From: Burkholderia sp. Ax-1719
GTDB lineage: Bacteria; Pseudomonadota; Gammaproteobacteria; Burkholderiales; Burkholderiaceae
DNA: 64,000 nt
NCBI RefSeq assembly: GCF_011753055.1
Contig: NZ_VWWJ01000010.1
Span: 1 to 64,000, forward strand
Direction: 5' to 3'
Part shown: positions 17,168-25,142 of the stretch, one piece after another
How positions within the stretch are numbered: position 1 is the first letter of the stretch
Layout of the letters: every line of letters begins with the position of its first letter
Notes under the pieces: generated by a model
Seen by the model: the letters and a program-made list of their open reading frames with translations, nothing else
Database searches by the model: none
Told to the model about the DNA's origin: nothing
Position numbers and translations under genes: made by a program

Positions 17168-18133
17168 GTGTCGTTCAGTATCGAAGAAGTCACCCGGCGC
17201 CTCAATTCGCGCCTCAAAATGCGTCATCTGGTGCTGCTGCTGCAGATCCGCCAGCACGGCTCCCTCACGCGTGTGGCCGAGCATATGGCCACCAGCCAGC
17301 CCGCCATCACCAACGCGCTCGCAGAAATGGAAAGCATGTTCGGCGCGCCGCTGTTCGATCGCTCGCCGCGCGGCATGACGCCCACGCCGCTGGGCAACGT
17401 GGTGCTCGCGCGCGCCCAGGCCATGCTGCACGACCTCGACCACCTTGCGCGCGACATCGAAGCCGTGGTCGCGGGTCATGCCACGCGCCTGCATGTGGGC
17501 GTGATCCCGTTTATTTCGGGGCGCACGCTGGCTGCGGCGATCCGGCTGGCGCAATCGCGCCTGCCGCAGCGCGTCACCATGACGATCCACGAAGGCACCA
17601 GCGACGCGCTGCTGCCGCAATTGCGCGACCACACGCTCGATCTGGTGATCGGGCGCGCCTCGGCCACGGTCGACGTCACGCAATTGCGCTTCGAAGTGCT
17701 GTATCAGCAGACGCCGCGGCTCATCGCCAGCCGCCGTCTGGCCGCGCGACTCGGGCGCAGCAAGGCGAACTGGCAGAAGCTCGCGGAACTCGACTGGATT
17801 CTGGGCGCGCCCAATACGCCGATCCGCGAGCAGATTTCCGATCTCTTCCTGCATGCGGGCGTGGCGCCGCCGGTGCCGATCATGGAGAGCTACACCTCGC
17901 GGCTGATCGGCGAGATGATCGCGGCGAACGAGAACGCCGTCTCCATCGTGCCTGCCGATATCGCCGAGGAACTCGTGCATATCGCGGGCGTGGCGATCGT
18001 GCCGTACACCTTCGACTGGACGCTGCCGCCCATCGCGCTCTTCACGCGCGCGGGCGTGCTGCGCGAAGTCGACAGCGTATTCGGGCAGGCGCTGCGCGAG
18101 CTGTATCTGGAAGCGGACGCCGCGCGGCGCTGA
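17168..18133 (+). CDS. LysR-type transcriptional regulator
   Basis: DNA-binding regulator of 321 residues with a GTG start. The LysR helix-turn-helix spans about residues 20-75 (VAEHMATSQPAITNALAEME), and the effector domain begins near RLHVGVIPF. Within the LysR family it resembles the GbpR-like type, as does the rhamnose regulator in this window, but the two are not close copies. It is transcribed away from maeB across about 210 bases, the standard arrangement for a regulator and its target. Its 3' end is convergent with a DinB-like gene. Effector unknown; control of maeB is a guess from position. Confidence 0.85.
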   Translation: MSFSIEEVTRRLNSRLKMRHLVLLLQIRQHGSLTRVAEHMATSQPAITNALAEMESMFGAPLFDRSPRGMTPTPLGNVVLARAQAMLHDLDHLARDIEAVVAGHATRLHVGVIPFISGRTLAAAIRLAQSRLPQRVTMTIHEGTSDALLPQLRDHTLDLVIGRASATVDVTQLRFEVLYQQTPRLIASRRLAARLGRSKANWQKLAELDWILGAPNTPIREQISDLFLHAGVAPPVPIMESYTSRLIGEMIAANENAVSIVPADIAEELVHIAGVAIVPYTFDWTLPPIALFTRAGVLREVDSVFGQALRELYLEADAARR

Positions 18134-18160
18134 GGCTTTTAGCCCTTGTTTTGGGGGCTT

Positions 18161-18952
18161 TTATGCCGCTGTGGATTCCAGCAACTCGTGTTCGAGTTCT
18201 TCGAGTTCGAGCGCGTGGGTTTTGTCGTGATCGAGCAGTTCACGCACCAGTTCTTCCAGCGTCATCCGACGCACGCCGTCACGCAGACCACAACGCGCCA
18301 GTTGCTCGGGCGTTAGCCGCTTGAGCGATGCGCACAGGCGCTGCCGGTTGGCCGCGAATTCATCACGCGCCGCCACCAGATCCTGCGCCATATAGTTGCG
18401 CTCCTGCGCGATGGTCGTGCCGTTGACCGATTCGATCAGCGGTAGATCGGCCTTGCGTACGGCGCTAAAGCGCGCCGCGAAGACGGCGTCGAGATCGCGC
18501 AAATGGCAGGCGTGCTCCAGCAGCGAAAAGCCCGTGCCTTGCGGGCGGCGCGTCCACAGCGCATGCGGCACACGGGCGACGAGCGCGGCAAAACCTTCGG
18601 GCATTGCGGCCAGCGCTTCGATCACCGCCGCGAACGGCAAGCTCACCGGCTGGGCGCTGAACACGGCGCCATAGCTGAAAAGCGTACCGCCCACGCGTCC
18701 ACGCGCCTGAACGACTTCGTGCCCATGACGGCGCATCACTTCTGCCACCATCGCGCCGCAGAACTGCCGGGCGGTGTGATCCTGCTCGACTTCCGGAAAT
18801 TTCAGGGCGATTTCGTCCGTCACCGCCGAAACAGCGGCCACGCCGATGCGCGAGAGCACCGCGTATTCGATATAGCGCTGCGGCGCGTCGATCAGCGCTT
18901 CAAGCTGGCTGGCCAGCGGGGTCGTTCTGAACTGGTCGAAACGGGAATGCAT
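18161..18952 (-). CDS. DinB-family protein with extended N-terminus
   Basis: Protein of 263 residues. The C-terminal half (about 130-250) resembles the DinB/YfiT four-helix bundle (LLEHACHLRDLDAVFAARF, then HDKTHALELEELE), a fold with conserved His residues that binds a divalent metal in thiol-dependent transferases and related enzymes. The N-terminal 130 residues contain an HTARQFCGAMVAEVMRRHGH segment that I do not recognise. The protein has no signal peptide. It begins at an ATG after AAGGACGCGCC, 25 bases from a perfect palindrome that may be its operator. It is convergent with the LysR gene. The catalytic role is unknown. Confidence 0.7.
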   Translation of the reverse strand: MHSRFDQFRTTPLASQLEALIDAPQRYIEYAVLSRIGVAAVSAVTDEIALKFPEVEQDHTARQFCGAMVAEVMRRHGHEVVQARGRVGGTLFSYGAVFSAQPVSLPFAAVIEALAAMPEGFAALVARVPHALWTRRPQGTGFSLLEHACHLRDLDAVFAARFSAVRKADLPLIESVNGTTIAQERNYMAQDLVAARDEFAANRQRLCASLKRLTPEQLARCGLRDGVRRMTLEELVRELLDHDKTHALELEELEHELLESTAA

Positions 18953-18976
18953 GGCGCGTCCTTATGGTCGTTTTTG

Positions 18977-18999
18977 TAACGTATCAAAATGATACGTTA
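18977..18999. promoter_or_regulatory. Perfect 10-3-10 palindrome, probable operator
   Basis: TAACGTATCA, AAA, then TGATACGTTA, with no mismatch, placed 25 bases upstream of the DinB-like gene and 137 bases before the toxin start. A perfect A/T-rich repeat in a GC-rich region near a start codon is typical of a TetR- or MarR-type operator. No such repressor is adjacent, so the binding protein is unknown. Confidence 0.6.
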
Positions 19000-19135
19000 T
19001 CAGCCAGACGGCTACAAGGGTTCCAAATTTGATCTCGCGCCAGGACGCGTGCGATTGATCACCTCATCGTTACGTTTTACCCCGCAACACGCGGCCAGAC
19101 ACTTGCACCTCCGTCCCCCATGGATTACATTAACA

Positions 19136-19432
19136 ATGGTCACGATATTACGGACTCACCAGTTCGACGGATGGCTCGCCGGATTGCGCGACCCCGTCGC
19201 GAGCGCAGCGATCAATATCCGCATCGAGCGGGCGCACCTAGGCAACCTCGGCAACTGGAAAGCTTTAGGCGAAGGCCTGGGCGAAATGAAAATCGACGTC
19301 GGTCAGGGCTACCGCGTCTATTTCGTCCAGCGTGGCAGAGTGCTCGTCGTCCTGCTTTGTGGCGGCGACAAGTCGAGCCAGGACAGAGACATCAAGCTAG
19401 CCCGCAAGCTGGCAGGCGAACTCGAGGATTGA
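19136..19432 (+). CDS. RelE/HigB-type toxin of a toxin-antitoxin module
   Basis: Small protein of 98 residues of the addiction-module killer family (TIGR02683-like), related to RelE mRNA interferases that cut mRNA on ribosomes. The family signature is clear: an N-terminal FDGWLAGLRD, AAINIRIERAHLGNLGNWK, then YRVYFVQRGRVLVVLLCGGDKSSQDRDI. I start it at the ATG of MVTILRTH, which fits the family length. The frame extends 49 codons upstream through non-coding-like sequence. Stop and antitoxin start are 1 base apart, so the pair is translationally coupled, with toxin first as in higBA-type loci. Confidence 0.9.
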   Translation: MVTILRTHQFDGWLAGLRDPVASAAINIRIERAHLGNLGNWKALGEGLGEMKIDVGQGYRVYFVQRGRVLVVLLCGGDKSSQDRDIKLARKLAGELED

Positions 19433-19433
19433 A

Positions 19434-19736
19434 ATGAAACTGAGCGAACTGAAGGAATTCGATGGGGCGGACTATCTCAAGGACGAGGAGACGATCCGCC
19501 ATTATCTGGCCGCCGCGTTCGAGGACGGCGACCCGCGCCTGATTCAGGCCGCGCTCGGCAACGTCGCCAAGGCGCGCGGCATGACGGCGCTGGCGCGCGA
19601 CTCGGGCGTGAAGCGTGAAGCCCTATATCGCGCGCTGTCCGAAAGCGGCAACGCCGAATTCGCGACCATCATGAAGGTCGTGCGCGCGCTCGGATTGCAA
19701 CTGACTATCCCGCAAACACTCCGCAAGCGCGCCTGA
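19434..19736 (+). CDS. HigA-like antitoxin
   Basis: DNA-binding antidote of 100 residues (TIGR02684-like). It starts with the family-typical FDGADYLKDEETIRHYLAAAFEDGD segment and continues with a helix-turn-helix (about 45-85: ARGMTALARDSGVKREALYRALS). It ends in an ALGLQLTIPQ segment shared with other addiction-module antidotes. It should neutralise the toxin encoded immediately upstream and repress the shared promoter. Both genes are in one transcript. The next gene downstream is convergent, so this is a self-contained two-gene module. Confidence 0.9.
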   Translation: MKLSELKEFDGADYLKDEETIRHYLAAAFEDGDPRLIQAALGNVAKARGMTALARDSGVKREALYRALSESGNAEFATIMKVVRALGLQLTIPQTLRKRA

Positions 19737-19813
19737 AATACTGCACCTGCCGTTTCTCGCAGCAACCGCACGCACAACCCAATGCGCGGCCGCTACGGAA
19801 ACAGGCGGCCGGT

Positions 19814-21136
19814 TCAAACCCGCGCCGTCACCGCACCCTGCTCGCTCGCCACCGCCTCACCCTGCATACGCGACACCAGCATCAGCGCGCACACCAGCGT
19901 AATCAGCACGTGCACGATGCCCAGCGCCACCACCGAAACAATGCTGCCCGTCGCGCCCAGCAAAAACTGACCGAGAATCGGCGTCGTGCCCGCGAACACC
20001 ATCCCGCAGATCTGGTACGCGAGCGAAATACCCGTGTAACGCACCTGCGCCGGAAAGGCCTTCGCCAGCATCCCAGCCATCGCCGCGTAGTAAAGCGAGT
20101 GCGGAATCGACGCCAGCGCCATGCCGAACATCGCAAGCTTCGTCGAGCCCGTCGCGATCAGCGAGAACATGATCGGCAGCGCGACGATCTCGGGAACCAG
20201 CATGAAAATGACGGCCTTGCGCAGATCGAGCCTCGTGGCCAGCACCGCGCCGAACGGCTGCACGATCAGCTGCACGACGATGGCGAACGTGATCACGCTC
20301 AGGAACTGCGTGCGATCGAAGCCGATCGACGTCACCGCCCACGACAGCGCGAACGTGGTCTTGAAGTAAGTCGCCGACAACGCGATCACGCAGGCGCCCA
20401 CGCCCATCGCCACCAGCGCCTTGTGATGGCGCAGCACTTCGCCAATTGGCAGCTTCACCACCTTGTTCTTCGCCTGCAGTTCCTTCATGGCGGGCGATTC
20501 ATCCACGCTCATGCGGATCAACATCCCGACGATCACGAGCAGCGCCGACATCAGGAACGGCACGCGCCAGCCCCACGTCATGAATTCGTGATCAGGCAGC
20601 GTCGAAATCACGAGGAACGCCACCGTCGCCAGCAGATTGCCCGCAGGCGAGCCCTGCTGCGCGAACGCCGAGTACAGAATCTCTTTCCCCTTGGGTGCGT
20701 GCTCCGATGACAGCACCACTGCGCCGCCCCACTCGCCGCCCATCGCGATCCCCTGCAACAGACGCAGCAGAATCAGCAACACGGGGGCGAGCACGCCCAC
20801 CTGACCGTAGGTGGGCAGAAGTCCCATCGCCGTGGTGCAGCAGCCCATCAGCATGAGCGTGATGATCAGCGTCTTCTTGCGGCCCACCTTGTCGCCCAGG
20901 TGGCCGAACACGATGCCGCCAATCGGGCGCGCGAGAAAGCCCACCCAGAACGACGCGAATGCCGCGAGCGTGCCGACCATCGCATTGGTCGACGGGAAAA
21001 AGAGCTTGCCGAGCACAAGCGCCGCCGCCGTGCTGTACGCGTAAAAGTCGTACCACTCGATCGTCGTGCCGACGAACGAGGCGATGCCGGCCTTGCGGGC
21101 CTGACGATGCTGGGTGTCGAGAGAGGAAGCTGCCAA
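19814..21136 (-). CDS. MFS transporter, metabolite:H+ symporter type
   Basis: Twelve-helix inner-membrane carrier of 440 residues of the MHS group (relatives ShiA, KgtP, ProP). The group hallmark GTTIEWYDFYAYSTAA opens helix 1, GHLGDKVGRKKTL is the loop 2-3 motif, and RLLQGIAMGGEWGGAV is in helix 4. I assign a TTG start (21134-21136) because GGAGA lies 7 nt before it and homologues begin near here. The open frame runs 34 codons further into the regulatory region. It is divergent from the IclR regulator and may import the substrate of the operon beyond it. Substrate unknown; the family prefers organic acids. Confidence 0.85.
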   Translation of the reverse strand: MAASSLDTQHRQARKAGIASFVGTTIEWYDFYAYSTAAALVLGKLFFPSTNAMVGTLAAFASFWVGFLARPIGGIVFGHLGDKVGRKKTLIITLMLMGCCTTAMGLLPTYGQVGVLAPVLLILLRLLQGIAMGGEWGGAVVLSSEHAPKGKEILYSAFAQQGSPAGNLLATVAFLVISTLPDHEFMTWGWRVPFLMSALLVIVGMLIRMSVDESPAMKELQAKNKVVKLPIGEVLRHHKALVAMGVGACVIALSATYFKTTFALSWAVTSIGFDRTQFLSVITFAIVVQLIVQPFGAVLATRLDLRKAVIFMLVPEIVALPIMFSLIATGSTKLAMFGMALASIPHSLYYAAMAGMLAKAFPAQVRYTGISLAYQICGMVFAGTTPILGQFLLGATGSIVSVVALGIVHVLITLVCALMLVSRMQGEAVASEQGAVTARV

Positions 21137-21420
21137 GGTACGTCTCCAGATTTTCGTTTTCGACCGCCGTGTTTCCCATCCGAAACACGTGGAATCCGTC
21201 TGTCTTTCCGATACGAAACGCGCGATTTGCATCCGCACATGAAAGCATTACGCAATGTTCAAATATCGAACAACCTTTCATTTATCGAACGACAGCCAGA
21301 AGGTGCGGACTATGGAGCGCCCGTTTCATAGCGTCAATTAAGGGATAACCCGCGTTCGCGTCGCGCTCAAGCTGGACAGCGCCGCGAGAGCGTTAGGTGT
21401 TTACCCGTAAGCATATTGTC
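21137..21420. promoter_or_regulatory. Divergent control region between MFS carrier and IclR gene
   Basis: This gene-free stretch holds several repeats. CGTGTTTC and GAAACACG form a perfect 8-6-8 repeat at 21168-21189, followed by a weaker TTTC-N6-GAAAC copy at about 21205-21219. TGTTC-N7-GAACA is at 21256-21272, and TATCGAAC occurs at 21264-21271 and again at 21283-21290, 19 bases apart. On the minus strand the last pair reads GTTCGATA, like the half-site of PcaR/PcaU-type IclR regulators. I see no gene. Confidence 0.5.
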
Positions 21421-21450
21421 AGAGCGTTATCGGTATGTCGATAATGCTCT
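21421..21450. promoter_or_regulatory. 12-6-12 inverted repeat abutting the IclR start
   Basis: AGAGCGTTATCG and CGATAATGCTCT are inverted copies with a single mismatch, separated by GTATGT. The repeat ends one base before the ATG of the IclR gene and occupies the place of the ribosome site. It could be an autoregulatory operator or an RNA hairpin limiting translation. Confidence 0.6.
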
Positions 21451-21451
21451 C

Positions 21452-22195
21452 ATGGATGTGAAAACTGCAGTACGCGTCTTCGACGTGATCAACCTCTTTG
21501 CCGAAGTCCGGCAGCCGATGATCTACAGCGAAATTGCGCGTCGAACCGAGATCCCGCTTTCGAGCTGTCACGCCCTTCTGCAAACGATGGTGGCCAAGGG
21601 CTACCTCTACGCGCCGGGCGTGAAAGCGGGCTATTACCCTACGCAGCGCCTGCTGCACGTCGCACGCGACATTTGCAGCGAGGATCCGCTCACGCTGATG
21701 TTCCAGCCGCTGCTCCACGCGCTGCGCGACGCGACTGGCGAGACCGCCGGGCTGGCGACGCTTGCGGGCAATCGCGTGGTCTATCTGGACGTGGTCCAGT
21801 CGCGCCAGAAGATCCGCTACAGCGACGAACCAGGCGGCTTCATGTCGATCGCGAGCGCGGCGGGCAAGGCGCTGCTCGGCGCGCTGGGGGCCGAGGGACG
21901 CCGCAAGTTTCTCGACAGCAACCAGCCGCTGCCGCTCGCGGCCGATGGCTCCACGCTCGATCGCGCGAAGTTCGAAAGCGAGATCGAGCAGGGCGTGATC
22001 GACGGCTGGCATCGCTCGACGGGCGAAAGCGTCGAGGACGTGGCCGGTCTCTCGCGCGGCTTCCTGATTCACGGCGAGGCATTTGCGCTCGTCATCGGCG
22101 CGCCCAAGGCGCGTTTGCTGAAAAACGAGCCGCAAGCCGTGCAGGCGCTGCTCGACGTCTATGCGCAGATACCGCCTTCGTTGCTCGCGATTTGA
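21452..22195 (+). CDS. IclR-family transcriptional regulator
   Basis: Regulator of 247 residues counting from the ATG of MDVKTAVRVF. The IclR winged helix is at about 5-70 (IYSEIARRTEIPLSSCHALLQTM), followed by a GAF-like effector domain (about 80-245) with a VVYLDVVQSRQKIRYSDEPG strand region and ASAAGKALLGAL, both typical. The frame opens earlier at a TTG (21416), but that start lies inside a near-perfect inverted repeat and has no ribosome site. The chosen ATG also lacks an obvious one, so the start is uncertain by 12 codons. It precedes the catabolic operon on the same strand and is divergent from the MFS gene. Control of both is inferred. Confidence 0.88.
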   Translation: MDVKTAVRVFDVINLFAEVRQPMIYSEIARRTEIPLSSCHALLQTMVAKGYLYAPGVKAGYYPTQRLLHVARDICSEDPLTLMFQPLLHALRDATGETAGLATLAGNRVVYLDVVQSRQKIRYSDEPGGFMSIASAAGKALLGALGAEGRRKFLDSNQPLPLAADGSTLDRAKFESEIEQGVIDGWHRSTGESVEDVAGLSRGFLIHGEAFALVIGAPKARLLKNEPQAVQALLDVYAQIPPSLLAI

Positions 22196-22273
22196 TTTGA
22201 AGCGGGTTTGAGCCGCGTTCGAAGCGACAAGCACAGCGGGTACGCGCCGCAAGACGATGTGGAGGAAGACAGC

Positions 22274-23326
22274 ATGCGTTGGAAGAACCGGCCGGAAGGC
22301 TCGAACTGGGGTGACTTCGGACCCGACGATCAGTTGGGCCGACCCAACCTCATCGGCGCTGAGCAGGTGCTCAAGGGCGCGCAGGAGATTCGTGCGGGCT
22401 TGAGCTTCACGCTCTCCCTGCCGCTCGACTTTCCGGGCGACAGCAAGCTCAATGTGCGTCGCCATCCGCCCGTGCTGCGTCCGACCTTCCGCGACGGTCT
22501 GCCTTATGTGAATTTTCCGTTCGCGCGCAACGAGCCGTCGGCCACCGATATCGTCAGTGACGATCAGGTGCTGCTCTCGCTCCAGTATTCGACGCAATGG
22601 GACGCGCTCGCGCATGTCGGCGCCCGCTTCGACGCCGACGGCGACGGCATGGCCGAAAGCGTCTATTACAACGGCTATCGCGCGAATCACGACATCATCG
22701 GTCCGATGGAATATCGCGCGGAAACCGGTTTTGCTCCGCATGCCTGCGGCGGCGAGCACAGCCATGCGGACGTGCTCGGCATCGAGAATCTCGCCGTCAA
22801 GGGCATGCAGGGACGTGGCGTGCTGATCGACTTTGCCGCGCATTTCGGGCGCGAATTCCGCACGATCGGCTATGACGATCTGATGCGCGTGATGGAAGCG
22901 GACAAGGTGAACGTCGAGCGCGGCGACATGCTGCTGCTGCGCACCGGTTTCGCCGAAATGGTGCTGGAGATGAACAGGCAGCCGGACGAGGCGGTGCTCG
23001 CGAGCCATTGCGGCGCGCTCGATGGCCGCGACGAGCGGCTGCTGCAATGGATCAGCGATTCGGGCATCGCCGCGCTGGCCGCCGACAACTATGCGGTCGA
23101 GCGTTATCCCGCGCGCGAACCGGCAACACCGGGCGATCATCCGCTGATGCCACTGCATCATCACTGTCTGTTCAAGCTGGGGCTGCCGCTGGGCGAACTC
23201 TGGTATCTGCGCGATCTGGCCGTGTGGCTGCGCGAACATGGGCGTTCGCGCTTCATGCTCACCGCGCCGCCGCTGCGGCTGCCGGGTGCGATGGGCTCGC
23301 CCGTCACGCCAGTCGCAACGGTTTAA
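22274..23326 (+). CDS. Cyclase-family metal-dependent hydrolase
   Basis: Protein of 350 residues of the cyclase superfamily, whose known members include kynurenine formamidase and isatin hydrolase and which hydrolyse amide or lactam bonds with a divalent metal. The metal motif appears as STQWDALAHVG (around residue 115) in place of the common HTGTHIDAP. GIENLAVKGMQGRGVLIDFA and DMLLLRTGF follow in the family order, and PLHHHCLFKLGLPLGELW is near the end. Start at ATG after GGAGGAAGACAGC. It is the first structural gene of the IclR-linked operon. The substrate is unknown; the variant metal motif belongs to a sub-family that, to my knowledge, lacks an assigned reaction. Confidence 0.8.
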   Translation: MRWKNRPEGSNWGDFGPDDQLGRPNLIGAEQVLKGAQEIRAGLSFTLSLPLDFPGDSKLNVRRHPPVLRPTFRDGLPYVNFPFARNEPSATDIVSDDQVLLSLQYSTQWDALAHVGARFDADGDGMAESVYYNGYRANHDIIGPMEYRAETGFAPHACGGEHSHADVLGIENLAVKGMQGRGVLIDFAAHFGREFRTIGYDDLMRVMEADKVNVERGDMLLLRTGFAEMVLEMNRQPDEAVLASHCGALDGRDERLLQWISDSGIAALAADNYAVERYPAREPATPGDHPLMPLHHHCLFKLGLPLGELWYLRDLAVWLREHGRSRFMLTAPPLRLPGAMGSPVTPVATV

Positions 23327-23405
23327 GCGTCACCGCGCCGGCTTGCAGGCAGCATCAGCGATAAATCCGGCACTAATTCGATAAGCAATCCTTTTTATCA
23401 TCGAC

Positions 23406-24107
23406 ATGGCTAAAGAACGAGTTCTGATCACCGGCGGCGCTGCCGGCATTGGCGCGGCATGCGCGGCACGTTGCGAAGCGGACGGTTACGAGCCGGTCGT
23501 GATCGACCGCGTGGGCAACGGCATTCTCGCCGATCTCACCGATACGCAGGCCACCGCAGCCGCACTCGAACGCGCGCTTGAGGGCGGTCCGATCACGCGC
23601 CTCATCAACAACGTGGGCATCGTGGTACCCAACGACGCCGAGCATCAAACACTCGAAGAACTGGAACTGGCGTGGGCGCTCAATGTGCGCTGCGCGCAGC
23701 AATGCATGCAGGCGCTGCTGCCGGGCATGAAGTCGGCGGGCTTTGGGCGCATCGTCAATATGTCCTCGCGCGCGGCACTCGGCAAGGAACTGCGTACCGC
23801 CTATTCGGCCACCAAGGCTGCATTGATCGGCATGACGCGCGTCTGGGCGCTGGAACTGGGTGTGCACGGCATCACCGCCAACGCGATCGGCCCGGGCCCG
23901 ATCCGCACCGAACTGTTCGACCGCGCCAATCCGCCTGGCGCGCCGCGTACCCAGGCCATCATCGACGCCGTGCCAGTCAAGCGCGTGGGCACACCCGACG
24001 ATATCTCGCACGCGGCCTCGTATCTGCTCGACGCGCGCAGCGGCTTCGTCACGGGCCAGGTGCTTTATGTGTGCGGCGGCATGACGGTCGGCGTCGCGGG
24101 AGTCTGA
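23406..24107 (+). CDS. Short-chain dehydrogenase/reductase
   Basis: NAD(P)-dependent oxidoreductase of 233 residues with a complete Rossmann motif (TGGAAGIG, 9-16), NNVGIV in place of NNAG, the catalytic Ser in NMSSRAAL and YSATK. The C-terminal PIRTELFDRANPPGAPRT loop probably covers the substrate. It is shorter than the usual 250 residues because the region after the first beta strand is compact. Its stop is only two bases from the next start, so it is coupled to the following dehydrogenase; two oxidation steps in sequence are plausible. The substrate cannot be read from the sequence. Confidence 0.83.
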   Translation: MAKERVLITGGAAGIGAACAARCEADGYEPVVIDRVGNGILADLTDTQATAAALERALEGGPITRLINNVGIVVPNDAEHQTLEELELAWALNVRCAQQCMQALLPGMKSAGFGRIVNMSSRAALGKELRTAYSATKAALIGMTRVWALELGVHGITANAIGPGPIRTELFDRANPPGAPRTQAIIDAVPVKRVGTPDDISHAASYLLDARSGFVTGQVLYVCGGMTVGVAGV

Positions 24108-24109
24108 CG

Positions 24110-25069
24110 ATGACGCCCACTGCATTGCGGCGCGCGGGCATCGTTGGCGCAGGCAGCATCGGCGTGGCCTTCGCGATCGTTTTTGCGCGCGCAGGCTGGC
24201 GCGTACGCCTCTTCGATCCCGACGCGCAACGGCGCGCAGCCGCACCCGCGGAAATCGCGCTGCGTCTGGACGATCTCACGCGATTCGCGCTGATCGACGA
24301 AAGCGCCGCGCTGATCGCGGCAAGGGTGGAGATCGTCGATACGCTTGAAGCCGCAGTGATCGATGCCGATCTCGTGCAGGAATGCGCTCCGGAACGTGTC
24401 GACCTGAAGCGCGAACTCTTCGCACAACTGGATAAATGCGCGCCGCCACAGGCGATCCTCGCCAGCGCTTCGTCGTTTCTGGCGGCGTCGGAATTCGTCG
24501 ATCAAGGTCTGCCGGGCCACGCGCGCTGCATCGTCGCGCATCCGGGCAATCCGCCTTATCTGGTGCCCGTGGTCGAGATCGTGCCCGCGCCCTTCACGTC
24601 CGCGGCGGCGACCACGCGCGCCATTGCGCTGTACGGCGAAGCGGGCCTCATGCCCGTGCGCGTGAAGAAAGAAGTGGCGGGCTTCATTTTCAACCGCCTG
24701 CAAGGCGCAGTGCTGCGCGAAGCGTATTGCCTCGTGCGCGACGGCGTGGCCACGGTCGACGATATCGATACCGTCATGCGTGAAGGCCTCGCGCCGCGCT
24801 GGTCAGTGATCGGCCCGTTCGAGACCGTCGATCTGAACACGCGCGGCGGCATCGCTTCGCATGCACAGAAGATGGGACCGTCGTACGAACGCATGGGCGC
24901 GGAGCGCGGCCAGCACGATCCCTGGACGCCTGAACTGGTCGAGCAGGTGGAAGCCGCGCGCCGTGCGGCCCTGCCGCTCGACCGATGGGACGCGCGCGTG
25001 TCCTGGCGCGATCGGCAACTAATGCAACTCGCGCGGCATCGCAAGAACGCCACGCACACGGACGACTGA
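24110..25069 (+). CDS. 3-hydroxyacyl-CoA dehydrogenase-type NAD-dependent enzyme
   Basis: Enzyme of 319 residues of the family that holds 3-hydroxybutyryl-CoA dehydrogenase, lambda-crystallin (gulonate dehydrogenase) and carnitine dehydrogenase. The N-terminal NAD fold shows GIVGAGSIGVAFAIVFARAG (10-29). QECAPERVDLKRELFAQLD and the catalytic-region AHPGNPPYLVPVVEI come next, then the C-terminal domain with VAGFIFNRLQGAVLREA. A His in AHPGNP occupies the catalytic position. The His-Pro-Gly-Asn-Pro-Pro form is typical of lambda-crystallin-like enzymes rather than CoA-ester enzymes. The ATG begins two bases after the SDR stop. Substrate unknown. Confidence 0.85.
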   Translation: MTPTALRRAGIVGAGSIGVAFAIVFARAGWRVRLFDPDAQRRAAAPAEIALRLDDLTRFALIDESAALIAARVEIVDTLEAAVIDADLVQECAPERVDLKRELFAQLDKCAPPQAILASASSFLAASEFVDQGLPGHARCIVAHPGNPPYLVPVVEIVPAPFTSAAATTRAIALYGEAGLMPVRVKKEVAGFIFNRLQGAVLREAYCLVRDGVATVDDIDTVMREGLAPRWSVIGPFETVDLNTRGGIASHAQKMGPSYERMGAERGQHDPWTPELVEQVEAARRAALPLDRWDARVSWRDRQLMQLARHRKNATHTDD

Positions 25070-25142
25070 ATCACCCAGCACAAGCCCCGCTCGCGACGCG
25101 AGAGAGACCCAAGAACTATTAAGACCTGAAAGAGACACAACC

